A DNA stretch of 35,964 nt from an uncultured Clostridia bacterium (GTDB lineage: Bacteria; Bacillota; Clostridia; Oscillospirales; Oscillospiraceae), in contig CAMFFO010000008.1 in NCBI GenBank assembly GCA_945949735.1, forward strand, positions 1 to 35,964, read 5' to 3'. Below are positions 8,274-15,145 of the stretch, piece by piece. Within the stretch, counting starts at the first letter, position 1. Each line of letters begins with the position of its first letter. The translations under genes and the position numbers were made by a program. A model generated the notes under the pieces. The model did no database searches, was not told the DNA's origin, and worked only from the letters and a program-made list of their open reading frames with translations.

Positions 8274-8596
8274 AATTGACAATTGACAATTAACAATTGA
8301 CAATTATGGAATCCCCTTCGGGGATGATTGAAAATGACAGTCAGGTCAGCGAGGCAGCCCGGCAAATTGGTGTTTGTTTAGACAAGGTTGTCATCCCGAG
8401 CGGAGCGAAGCGGAGTCGAGGGATCTACACATTTCGTTTCGCTTTCTGGTTAATTTGGCGCGAAGATCCTTCGACTCCGCTTCGCTCCGCTCAGGATGAC
8501 AAGGTTTTCTGTTGTTTGGGGCTGCCCGAAAAACACCAATGTAATACTCTGTTTACTATTCGTCCCGAAGGGACTCCATAGCTGTCCACTGTCAAC
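8274..8596. repeat. Core-E element split by an inserted core-C element
   Basis: The left half (8274 to about 8345) starts AATTGACAATTGACAATTAA and continues GGAATCCCCTTCGGGGATGA. The matching right half (about 8559-8596) reads CGTCCCGAAGGGAC then CTGTCCACTGTCAAC. In the intact core-E copy at 29051-29245 these two parts face each other across a short centre. Here they are pushed apart by the end-to-end core-C element at 8361-8546. The arrangement is best read as one element inserted in another, inside the pst operon. Confidence 0.7.
8361..8546. repeat. Palindromic element, core C, with shared inverted ends
   Basis: The ends are GGCAAATTGGTGTTTG and AAAACACCAATGTAAT. The core is a long, near-perfect inverted repeat. 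Arm 8391-8425 carries GAGCGGAGCGAAGCGGAGTC and arm 8465-8500 carries GACTCCGCTTCGCTCCGCTC, flanked by TGTCATCC / GGATGACA. It is the only core-C copy in the window. If transcribed with the pst operon it would form a very stable hairpin between pstA and pstB. Confidence 0.88.
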
Positions 8597-8643
8597 TCGG
8601 GCAACAGAACGCCAAACGCCGGTTTCTCTTCGTCCCGGGGTGG

Positions 8644-9495
8644 TCAGGCTGATTTTTTGCGGAAGTAACGGGTGACGGCGGTGGCGGACAGATTGATGCA
8701 GAAGGCCAGCACCAGCAGGATTGCCGCGATGCCGAAGGCCACGCCGAATTCTCCCTGCTCCTTGGCGTAGACATACAGGGCAACGGTTAAGGTCGCTCCC
8801 GCGCTGAAGAGGCTGGAGAAGAAGCCGTTCAGCGCGTGGGCAAACCCGGCGGTGAAGAGCAGCGCGGCGGACTCGCCCAGAATCCGGCCCACGGATAGAA
8901 TGCACCCGGTGATCACGCCGTCCACGCAGCCCGGCAGCACCACGGTGCGCACCACCCGCCATTTTCCCGCGCCCAGGCCGAAGGCACCCTCCCGGTAGGA
9001 CTGGGGTACGGTTTTCAGGCTCTCCTGGGTGTTGCGCAGAATGGTGGGCAGGTTCATGATCACCAGCGTCAGACCGCCCGCCATCAGGCAGGTGCCGATG
9101 GAACCGGCGAACACCAGCATTCCCACCAGACCGTAGATGATGGAGGGAATGCCGCTGAGGGCCTCGGCGGCGTACTCGATGGCGGCCACGATTCTTTTGT
9201 TGGAGGCATACTCCGTCAGGTACACCGCTGCCCCCACGCCCAGGGGAATCACAATCAACAGCGTCACGATAACGATATACACCGTGTTCAGGATGTCCGG
9301 AAGAATACCGATATTACCGCTCAAATAACTGGGCTTCGTGCTGATGAATTCCCAGCTCAGGTTGGGAATACCCTGAATCAGGACGTAAGCCACAAGAAAA
9401 AGGGTCAGAAGCCCGGTCAGCGCCGTGGCGAAGTACATACCGCCCCGGACGGTCCACAGGAACCGCTTCCGGGAATTGGAAAGCTTTCTTTTCAA
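8644..9495 (-). CDS. pstA: Phosphate ABC transporter permease PstA
   Basis: A 283-residue inner-membrane permease with about six hydrophobic segments. The permease/ATPase coupling (EAA-like) region reads VPQSYREGAFGLGAGKWR, typical of PstA, and GGLTLVIMNLPTILRNTQE matches the family. It forms the phosphate channel with PstC. Its start codon overlaps the pstC stop by four bases (ATGA), indicating translational coupling. The stop is followed by 429 bases of repeats before pstB. Confidence 0.96.
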   Translation of the reverse strand: MKRKLSNSRKRFLWTVRGGMYFATALTGLLTLFLVAYVLIQGIPNLSWEFISTKPSYLSGNIGILPDILNTVYIVIVTLLIVIPLGVGAAVYLTEYASNKRIVAAIEYAAEALSGIPSIIYGLVGMLVFAGSIGTCLMAGGLTLVIMNLPTILRNTQESLKTVPQSYREGAFGLGAGKWRVVRTVVLPGCVDGVITGCILSVGRILGESAALLFTAGFAHALNGFFSSLFSAGATLTVALYVYAKEQGEFGVAFGIAAILLVLAFCINLSATAVTRYFRKKSA

Positions 9496-10355
9496 GGACG
9501 CTTCTCTCCTTTCAGGAAGAAGTTCAGAGCCGCGTTGATGAACATGATGAACAGGAACAGCACCAGCGCGATGGAAAACAGCGCCTGCCGCTGCAGACCG
9601 CTGGAGTAGGACATCTCCGACGCCACGGCAGTGGTCAGGAATTTGACGGATTGGAAAAGACTCGGCATATTGGCAACGTTGCCCGCCACCATCATGACCG
9701 CCATGGCCTCGCCGATGGCACGGCCCACACCCAGTACCACCGCGGCGGCGATGCCGCTTTTGGCCGCGGGCACGCTGACGCGGAACCAGGTCTCCTCCGG
9801 GGTTGCCCCCAGGGCCAGGGAGGCGTCCTCATATTCCTTGGGAACGGCCTCCAGAGCGGTGACGGACATTTTGATAATGGAGGGCAGGATCATAACGGCC
9901 AGCACCACGATGGCCGCCAGCAGGCCGGAGCCGTCGGGAATGTGGAAGAGCTTGCGGATGCCGGGCACCAGCACCATCATGCCCGCCAGGCCGTAGACCA
10001 CGGAGGGGATGCCCGCCAGCATGGATACCGCCTGGCCCATAAACGATTTAACGGATTTCGGGGCCATTTTTGCCAGGTACACGGCGGTGAGAAAGCCGAT
10101 GGGGACGCCCAGAACAATGGCGCCCGCGGTGCCGTAGATGCTGGTCAGGATGAAGGGGAGAATGCCGAACTTCGGCTCCGCCGCGGTGGAGGCCCAGGTG
10201 GGGCCGAACAGGAAATCGATCACCCCGATCTCCCGGATGGCGGGAATGCCGGAGATCACCAGGTACACGGTGATGAGCAGCACGCAGCCCACGGTCACCA
10301 GACCCAAAAGCAGGAAAACCCCATGCACCAGGGTTTCCGTCAGATTGTGTTTCAT
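9492..10355 (-). CDS. pstC: Phosphate ABC transporter permease PstC
   Basis: A 287-residue membrane permease with about six hydrophobic segments. The coupling motif is VPKEYEDASLALGATPEETW, and MLAGIPSVVYGLAGM is a typical PstC segment. The start at 10355 (MKHNLTETLVHG) follows a GGAGG site. A longer frame to 10442 would translate an inverted repeat in the pstS-pstC gap and is rejected. The gene is coupled to pstA by overlap. Confidence 0.96.
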   Translation of the reverse strand: MKHNLTETLVHGVFLLLGLVTVGCVLLITVYLVISGIPAIREIGVIDFLFGPTWASTAAEPKFGILPFILTSIYGTAGAIVLGVPIGFLTAVYLAKMAPKSVKSFMGQAVSMLAGIPSVVYGLAGMMVLVPGIRKLFHIPDGSGLLAAIVVLAVMILPSIIKMSVTALEAVPKEYEDASLALGATPEETWFRVSVPAAKSGIAAAVVLGVGRAIGEAMAVMMVAGNVANMPSLFQSVKFLTTAVASEMSYSSGLQRQALFSIALVLFLFIMFINAALNFFLKGEKRP

Positions 10356-10372
10356 TGTGTTATCCTCCCAGC

Positions 10373-10455
10373 GGAAGAGAAACAGCGGACAGGGCCGGGA
10401 TCTCTTCGGGATGATTTGTAATTGTCCCGAAGAGACCCTCATGCTGTCCGCTGTT
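10373..10455. repeat. Inverted repeat between pstS and pstC (core-E relative)
   Basis: The outer arms AGCGGACAG / CTGTCCGCT and inner arms GGGATCTCTTCGGGATGATT / TGTCCCGAAGAGACCC form a long cruciform or hairpin. The TCTTCGGGATGATT part resembles the CCCTTCGGGATGATT block of core-E elements, and the outer arm resembles the CTGTCCACTG at 8582. As RNA it would form a stem-loop just after pstS, where such structures often protect the abundant binding-protein message and lower downstream expression. Confidence 0.75.
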
Positions 10456-10462
10456 ATCCGTA

Positions 10463-11362
10463 TCAGGTGTTGGGCACCACGCCGGCGGCGGTGATGACCG
10501 CGTTCGCTTCGGAAGAGGTGACGTAGTCGAAGAAGGCCTGGGCAGCCTCACTCAGGGTCACGCCTTCCTTGGTGACCAGCACGAAGGGACGCTGGATGGC
10601 GTAGGAGCCGTCCTTCACGGTATCCTCACTGGGGGTGACGCCCTCCACCTGCAGAGCCTTCACGGTGTCCTTCACGGAGGCCAGGGAGGCGTAGCCGATG
10701 GCGCCGGGGTTCTGAGCCACGGTGGTGATCACGTCGCCGGTGGAGCTCAGCTCCTGACGGTACTGGCAGGCATCCACCACGCCCACGATTTCCTCAAAGC
10801 CGCTGCGGGTGCCGGAGCCGGCTTCCCGTCCGATCAGGACGATTTCCGCGTCAGCGCCGCCAACCTCGGACCAGTTGGTGATTTTGCCGGTGTAGATATC
10901 GGCGATCTGCGCCAGGGTCAGGTCGCTGACCGGGTTTTCGGGGTTCACGATCACGGCGATTCCGTCATAGGCCAAGATGGTCTCAATCAGGCCGGAATCC
11001 TTCTCCTCGGCCTTCAGAGCCCGGGAGGAAAGGCCGATGTCGCAGCGGCCCTCGGCCACAGCCTGGATGCCGGTGCCGGAACCGGTGGGGTTATAAGTGA
11101 AGGTCACATCGGGATTGGCTTCCATGAAGGCCTCGCCCAGAGCGCCGATGACCTTCTCCATGGAGGTGGAGCCGTCGGTGGAAACGGTGCCGGAGAGCTT
11201 CGCGGGAGCGGCGGTGGTCGCGGGAGCGGTGGTGTCCACGGGAGCGGCGGTGGTGTCCGCGGGAGCGGCAGTGGTAGCCGGGGCTTCCTGCTGACCGCAG
11301 GCCGCCATGCTCAGCGCCATGACCAGAACAAGCAGAGCGCAAAGAATTCTTTTCATTTTCAT
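10463..11362 (-). CDS. pstS: Phosphate-binding lipoprotein PstS
   Basis: A 299-residue lipoprotein. The signal peptide ends in the lipobox MAAC, followed by a low-complexity Ala/Pro/Thr linker (residues about 25-52) that would hold the binding domain away from the membrane. The binding domain shows the phosphate-loop motifs DGSTSMEKV, YNPTGSGTGIQAV, IGLSSRALK and GREAGSGTRSGFEE of the PstS family. First gene of the pst operon. Two in-frame ATGs exist; the second (11356) is better spaced from the AGGAG at about 11366-11370, so the true N-terminus could be two residues shorter. Confidence 0.96.
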   Translation of the reverse strand: MKMKRILCALLVLVMALSMAACGQQEAPATTAAPADTTAAPVDTTAPATTAAPAKLSGTVSTDGSTSMEKVIGALGEAFMEANPDVTFTYNPTGSGTGIQAVAEGRCDIGLSSRALKAEEKDSGLIETILAYDGIAVIVNPENPVSDLTLAQIADIYTGKITNWSEVGGADAEIVLIGREAGSGTRSGFEEIVGVVDACQYRQELSSTGDVITTVAQNPGAIGYASLASVKDTVKALQVEGVTPSEDTVKDGSYAIQRPFVLVTKEGVTLSEAAQAFFDYVTSSEANAVITAAGVVPNT

Positions 11363-11436
11363 AATCTCCTTTATGATTTTGATTCGGGATATGTATCCTA
11401 CGGCTTCATTGTAACGTTCCTTTGTAAAATCAAAAA

Positions 11437-11460
11437 GACATGGACTGTAAAATCCATGTC
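11437..11460. promoter_or_regulatory. Inverted repeat in the pstS / PP2C divergent region
   Basis: GACATGGA and TCCATGTC are perfect 8-base arms around CTGTAAAA. On the minus strand it is followed by TTTTTG and a second TTTTACA block. TTTTACA-type repeats loosely recall PhoP/PhoB boxes, so an operator for the pst operon is possible. It also has the shape of a weak terminator on the minus strand, but there is no minus-strand gene just upstream that would need one. Confidence 0.4.
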
Positions 11461-11481
11461 AAATCTTCCGGGTGAAAAGGA

Positions 11482-11510
11482 TTTGCTATATGAAAAAAGT
11501 ATGATATACT
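11482..11510 (+). promoter_or_regulatory. Promoter for the PP2C-HAD unit
   Basis: TTTGCT (11482-11487), a 17-base spacer and TATACT (11505-11510), or TTGCTA with a 16-base spacer. It is directed to the PP2C-like gene at 11799, placing the core-A element 11533-11738 in the leader. Confidence 0.6.
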
Positions 11511-11532
11511 GAAATACACCTGTCGGGATCAC

Positions 11533-11738
11533 TCAGCTTTCCCGACAAATTGGTGTTTGTAGATTTCCAAACACGTTGCATTGCTACCGTAGGGGCGGCT
11601 ATTAGCCGCCCGAAAACGTTCAAGTTTCTGAGCGTTTCCAATAAACGGAAGCACTTTCGTTGACGAAACAAAAGCGGGCGGCTATTAGCCGCCCCTACGG
11701 TGGCATCTCGACAAACACCAATTTGTCGGGAAAGCTGA
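11533..11738. repeat. Palindromic element, core A, with 28-base perfect inverted ends
   Basis: This copy has the longest perfect terminal match: the 28 bases at 11533-11560 are the exact inverse of 11711-11738, containing CCCGACAAATTGGTGTTTGT. The core hairpins are of the GGCGGCTATTAGCCGCC type on both sides. The long identity suggests a comparatively recent copy or ongoing homogenisation. It sits between promoter and ribosome-binding site of the PP2C-like gene. Confidence 0.93.
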
Positions 11739-11798
11739 CTGAAGCCGATAAGCATTTACCGAAAAAACCTTCCGAGGGAAGAGAAAAGGAGGAACCCG

Positions 11799-12560
11799 AT
11801 GGTTCTGAAAACCTATTGTATGTCCAACATCGGGGGCAGAAAGACCAACGATGACACCGCGCTGATCCTTCGGAAGGGGGATAACGCCTGGGTGTTCGTG
11901 GGCGATGGGCTGGGAGCCTACGCCGGAGGCAAGCAGGCCTCCCAGGCCGCCGGGGACGCGCTCATGGCCATGAGCCGCCGGGGCAGTATGCTCTCCCGGG
12001 AGCGGATGGAGGAGGGGGCGCAGGCCGCGGATGCCGCCGTGAAGGCGGTTCAGCAGCAGACCGGCGGAAGCATGAAAACCACCCTGGTATTCCTGGCGGT
12101 GGAGGGGGATCGGGCCCGGTGGATGCACGTGGGGGATTCCCGGCTGTACCACTTCCGGGGCGGCAGGCTCATAAAGCAGACCATGGATCACAGCGTATCC
12201 CAGATGGCGGTGCTCATGGGGGAGATCACCCAGGCGGAGATCCGCTTCCACGAGGACCGCAACCGGGTGCTTCGCGCCCTGGGCGGGGACAGCGCCAAGC
12301 CGGACATCTCCGAGCCGGTGGAGCTGCGGCAGGGGGACCGCTTTCTGCTGTGTACCGATGGGTTCTGGGAGTATGTGACGGAAGAGGAAATGGAAAAAAC
12401 GCTTGCCCGGGCGGAAAGCCCCAGGGACTGGATCCGCAGCATGGAGCATATTCTGGCGGGCCGGGTCTCCGGGGACAACGACAACTACACCGCCGCCGCG
12501 GTGTTCTGCGGCGAGGCGAAATTGCGGGACATCCTGTCCTTCCTGTTCCGCCCCGCGTGA
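11799..12560 (+). CDS. PP2C-family protein serine/threonine phosphatase
   Basis: A 253-residue soluble PPM/PP2C-type phosphatase. Metal-binding aspartates are visible in NDDTALIL, GDGLGAYAGG (the GDGxG motif), HVGDSRLYHF, LCTDGFWEYV and SGDNDNYTAAAVF, in the order of the bacterial Stp/PrpC group. It would remove phosphate from Ser/Thr of proteins phosphorylated by Hanks-type kinases. The start at 11799 follows GGAGG by 6 bases. The HAD gene follows 48 bases downstream and shares the terminator at 13404. A partner kinase is not adjacent; the kinase-like protein at 4800 appears inactive. Confidence 0.92.
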   Translation: MVLKTYCMSNIGGRKTNDDTALILRKGDNAWVFVGDGLGAYAGGKQASQAAGDALMAMSRRGSMLSRERMEEGAQAADAAVKAVQQQTGGSMKTTLVFLAVEGDRARWMHVGDSRLYHFRGGRLIKQTMDHSVSQMAVLMGEITQAEIRFHEDRNRVLRALGGDSAKPDISEPVELRQGDRFLLCTDGFWEYVTEEEMEKTLARAESPRDWIRSMEHILAGRVSGDNDNYTAAAVFCGEAKLRDILSFLFRPA

Positions 12561-12608
12561 CAGGAGAAAACGGCGCGTTTTGCGCTCGTCGGCAATGGAG
12601 GAAGAGAA

Positions 12609-13379
12609 ATGGGTTATACGGATCTGGTTTTTGATCTTTACGGTACGCTGGTGGACATCCATACGGAGGAGTCCGACGGGGTGTGGGAAAAGACCGCCCT
12701 GTACTTTGGATTCTATGGGGCCCACTACACGGGGCCGGAGCTGAAAGAGGCCTTTGAAAGGGCCATGGCAGAACGGGAGGCCAAAGCGGGCCAGAGCTAC
12801 GAGTGTTTTCCGGATATCCCCTTCGAGCAGGTGATGGCCCAGCTGTTCCGGGAGCGGGGCGTCGATGCCGCTCCCGAAGGGCTGGGGACGGCTGCGGCCC
12901 AGCTGTTCCGGATCGCGTCCCTGGACTACATCCGGCTGTACCCCCATGTGCCGGAGGCCCTGGCCATGCTGCGCCGGAAGGGTTTCCGGCTGTGGCTGCT
13001 CAGCAACGCCCAGCAGGTGTTCACCGCCTATGAGCTGCGGCACCTGGGGCTGGGGGAGCAGCTGGACGGGATCTACCTGTCCTCGGACTACTGCTGCCGC
13101 AAGCCGGATCCCCGGTTCTACCGGGTGCTGCTGGAGGAGCGGGGCCTCTCGCCGGAGCGGTGCCTGATGATCGGCAACGACCGGCAGACGGACATCGCCG
13201 GCGCCAGGGCCGCGGGGATGGGGACGCTCTATCTGCACACCGCCCTTACGCCCCCGGATCAGAAAGCGGCGGATCCCTCCCTCCGCCCCGGCGCGGCTCC
13301 CGGGGGCACAAGGCACTTCGAATACGAAGGCGACGACTGGCAGGAGCTGGCGGAGCTGATTGTATCCATTGACAATTGA
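12609..13379 (+). CDS. HAD-family hydrolase
   Basis: A 256-residue haloacid dehalogenase-type hydrolase. It shows motif I VFDLYGTLVD (nucleophile Asp and second Asp replaced by Tyr-Gly-Thr spacing as usual: D-x-Y-G-T), motif II LLSNAQ, motif III lysine in CCRKPDPRFY and motif IV IGNDRQTDIAGARAAGM. A helical cap lies between motifs I and II, as in the subfamily I hydrolases acting on small phosphorylated metabolites. Substrate is unknown. It is probably cotranscribed with the PP2C-like gene. The last codons and TGA stop are formed by ATTGACAATTGAC, a piece of the core-E repeat. Confidence 0.9.
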   Translation: MGYTDLVFDLYGTLVDIHTEESDGVWEKTALYFGFYGAHYTGPELKEAFERAMAEREAKAGQSYECFPDIPFEQVMAQLFRERGVDAAPEGLGTAAAQLFRIASLDYIRLYPHVPEALAMLRRKGFRLWLLSNAQQVFTAYELRHLGLGEQLDGIYLSSDYCCRKPDPRFYRVLLEERGLSPERCLMIGNDRQTDIAGARAAGMGTLYLHTALTPPDQKAADPSLRPGAAPGGTRHFEYEGDDWQELAELIVSIDN

Positions 13380-13403
13380 CGGTTTTTGCAAAGGAAATAA
13401 ACA

Positions 13404-13440
13404 AGCCATCCCCCGGCAAAGGCCGGGGGATGGCTATTTT
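13404..13440 (+). terminator. Intrinsic terminator after the HAD gene
   Basis: AGCCATCCCCCGGC pairs with GCCGGGGGATGGCT across a four-base AAAG loop, followed by ATTTT. The stem is symmetrical and could also act on minus-strand transcripts coming from the LacI-type gene. Confidence 0.88.
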
Positions 13441-13464
13441 CAGGAGAAAGAAAAAATTCAGCGC

Positions 13465-13714
13465 GGTAAATTGGCGTTTGAAAATGCGAGCCAAAAAATG
13501 CTGTCATTGCGAACCAGTGCGCACACTGGTGTGGCAATCCCCCCGTTGAGAGGAACCAGGTAACGATTACCACCAGAAATCGCAACGTTTCCCAGCTCTG
13601 TAGGGCAATTGTCGATACATTTTCCCTCTATCCGGGGGATTGCCACGACCAGTCTGCGGACTGGTCTCGCAATGACAGGAAACCTGGAGGCTGCTCGCCA
13701 AACACCAATTTGCC
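13465..13714. repeat. Palindromic element, core B, with shared inverted ends
   Basis: The left end GGTAAATTGGCGTTTG has one change in the shared core, and the right end is CAAACACCAATTTGCCG. Core B is intact: TGTCATTGCGAACCAGTGCG at the left and CTGCGGACTGGTCTCGCAAT at the right, around GGAACCAGGTAACGATTACC. It lies between the convergent HAD and LacI-type genes. Confidence 0.9.
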
Positions 13715-13739
13715 GTTCGGCGGATTTCCTCCGGGACGG

Positions 13740-14753
13740 TCAATTGTCAATTGTCAATTCCGTCTCCGGGGCGTTGGCGCAGGAGGCCCGGGGAATCAGC
13801 TCGGTGTGCAGCAGGAAGGTGCTGGGGGCCACACCCTCGATCTGGCTGGACAGGGCGCAGTAGGCGCTTTTGCCCAGCTCCGTCCGATCCTGTCGGATGG
13901 TGGTCAGGGGGGGCTGGCAGGTATCGCACAGGGGCAGGTCGTCAAAGCCCAGGACGCTCACATCCTCCGGTACCCGGATGCCCTTCTCCCGGCACCGCTC
14001 CAGCACGGCGCAGGCCAGGGTGTCGTGACTGCACAAAATCGCGGTGCAGCCCTGCTTCAGCAGGGAGGGCAGGTGCTCGTCCAGGCAGATGTGGGTGTGG
14101 AAGGAGTTGCGTGCCTGTTTCTTTCCGCAGGGCAGGTGATTGTCCCGCATGGCCTGGAAGAAGGCGTCGTAGCGCTGCTGGTAGACATAGGCCCCCAGGG
14201 CGCTGCTCAGGTAGCCGATGTTCCGATGGTGCAGCCCCTTCAGGTACTGCACCGCCAGGTGCAGTCCCTCGCCGTTGTCCGCCCCCACATAGGTCACCCG
14301 GGGATTGCCGGTGACCCGGTTGTCATAGAGCACCGTGGGGGTGGTGCAGGTTTCGAAGTCCCGCAGCCAGGGATCCCGCAGCGACAGACCCAGAAACAGC
14401 GCGCCCAGGTAATGTTCGCGCATCATGTACTGCTCGTAGGGGATGGTCTCCTCCAGCTCAATGCTCAAGGGGATCACCTGAACCCGGTAGCCCGCGGGCT
14501 CCGCCATTTTCCGGAAGCCCACCAGGATGTCGTAGCCGAAATCCTCCGGACGCGCATAGGCCATGTTGGTGATGAACACGGCGATCCGGGGCGGCTCGTC
14601 CCCCCGACGGGGCCGGGTGTAGCCCAGCTCCACGGCGGTCTCCACCACGGAGCGGCGCATGGCCTCGCTCACGTCCACCGCCCCATTCAGGGCCTTGGAC
14701 ACGGTGCCCTTTGTGACGCCCAGCACCCGGGCGATATCCTCCAGCGTAGCCAT
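13740..14753 (-). CDS. LacI-family transcriptional regulator, probably of the maltodextrin genes
   Basis: A 337-residue repressor. The N-terminal helix-turn-helix MATLEDIARVLGVTKGTVSK and hinge helix ALNG are those of LacI/GalR proteins. The remainder is the periplasmic-binding-protein-like sugar sensor, ending with the conserved ISVLGFDD-type motif (here VSVLGFDDLPLC). The start at 14753 follows GGAGG by 6 bases; a longer frame to 14819 lacks support. It is divergent from the debranching enzyme and maltodextrin genes, so control of that locus in response to maltose or a maltodextrin is the likely role (inference). The last residues (ELTIDN) and stop are encoded by repeat sequence TCAATTGTCAATTGTCAATT. 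Confidence 0.92.
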   Translation of the reverse strand: MATLEDIARVLGVTKGTVSKALNGAVDVSEAMRRSVVETAVELGYTRPRRGDEPPRIAVFITNMAYARPEDFGYDILVGFRKMAEPAGYRVQVIPLSIELEETIPYEQYMMREHYLGALFLGLSLRDPWLRDFETCTTPTVLYDNRVTGNPRVTYVGADNGEGLHLAVQYLKGLHHRNIGYLSSALGAYVYQQRYDAFFQAMRDNHLPCGKKQARNSFHTHICLDEHLPSLLKQGCTAILCSHDTLACAVLERCREKGIRVPEDVSVLGFDDLPLCDTCQPPLTTIRQDRTELGKSAYCALSSQIEGVAPSTFLLHTELIPRASCANAPETELTIDN

Positions 14754-14812
14754 AACGGGCCTCCTTTCCGGGAAGGTGTCGGGAATGATTGCGCAGCCGC
14801 GCCCCAAATCAC

Positions 14813-14911
14813 CTGCCATTGCGCGTCCGGAGCACAGCCGCCGAAGGCGGCTCTCAGCGCGCGCAATGACAGGAAACTTTGAGGCGAAGCCGCTTAAACA
14901 CCAATTTATCG
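14813..14911. repeat. Half element: right end of a core-B-like copy
   Basis: Only one shared end is present (TTAAACACCAATTTATCG at 14894-14911). Before it lies GCGCAATGACAGGAAACTTT, the right outer part of core B. The left part is replaced by CATTGCGCGTCCGGAGCACA and a GCCGCC..GGCGGC hairpin. It is therefore a truncated or diverged copy between the LacI-type gene and the debranching-enzyme promoter. Confidence 0.65.
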
Positions 14912-15055
14912 TTCTGAGACTATTTGAAATACCATATCACACTTTTCCGCGAAAATCGACTTCTTTTTCGGAAAAAGGCTTTGGGTGGATTTCATAAAAA
15001 TAAAGAGGCCGTTTTGTATATAATGTTGATTTTTCAGGGATTGTTCCCGAACCGG

Positions 15056-15084
15056 TTGACATATTTGCGAAAATATACTAAAAC
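15056..15084 (+). promoter_or_regulatory. Probable promoter of the maltodextrin/glycogen genes
   Basis: A perfect TTGACA (15056-15061) is followed after 17 bases by TAAAAC (15079-15084), a weak -10, in an AT-rich stretch (14915-15110) that contrasts with the rest of the window. The nearby GAAAC..TTTCGAAAC bases could be part of a LacI-type operator, but no clear symmetrical site is visible. Confidence 0.45.
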
Positions 15085-15145
15085 GTATAGGAACGAAACT
15101 TTTCGAAACATGAGGATCTGCCCCGTTGGGTGAGGGAGAGGGCTT

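Noticed and set aside
8274..8310. The repeated TTGACAATT units of core E as tandem -35 promoter elements
   Set aside because: No -10 hexamer lies at 16-18 bases from these units with adequate match, and the same units occur at gene ends where no promoter is needed.
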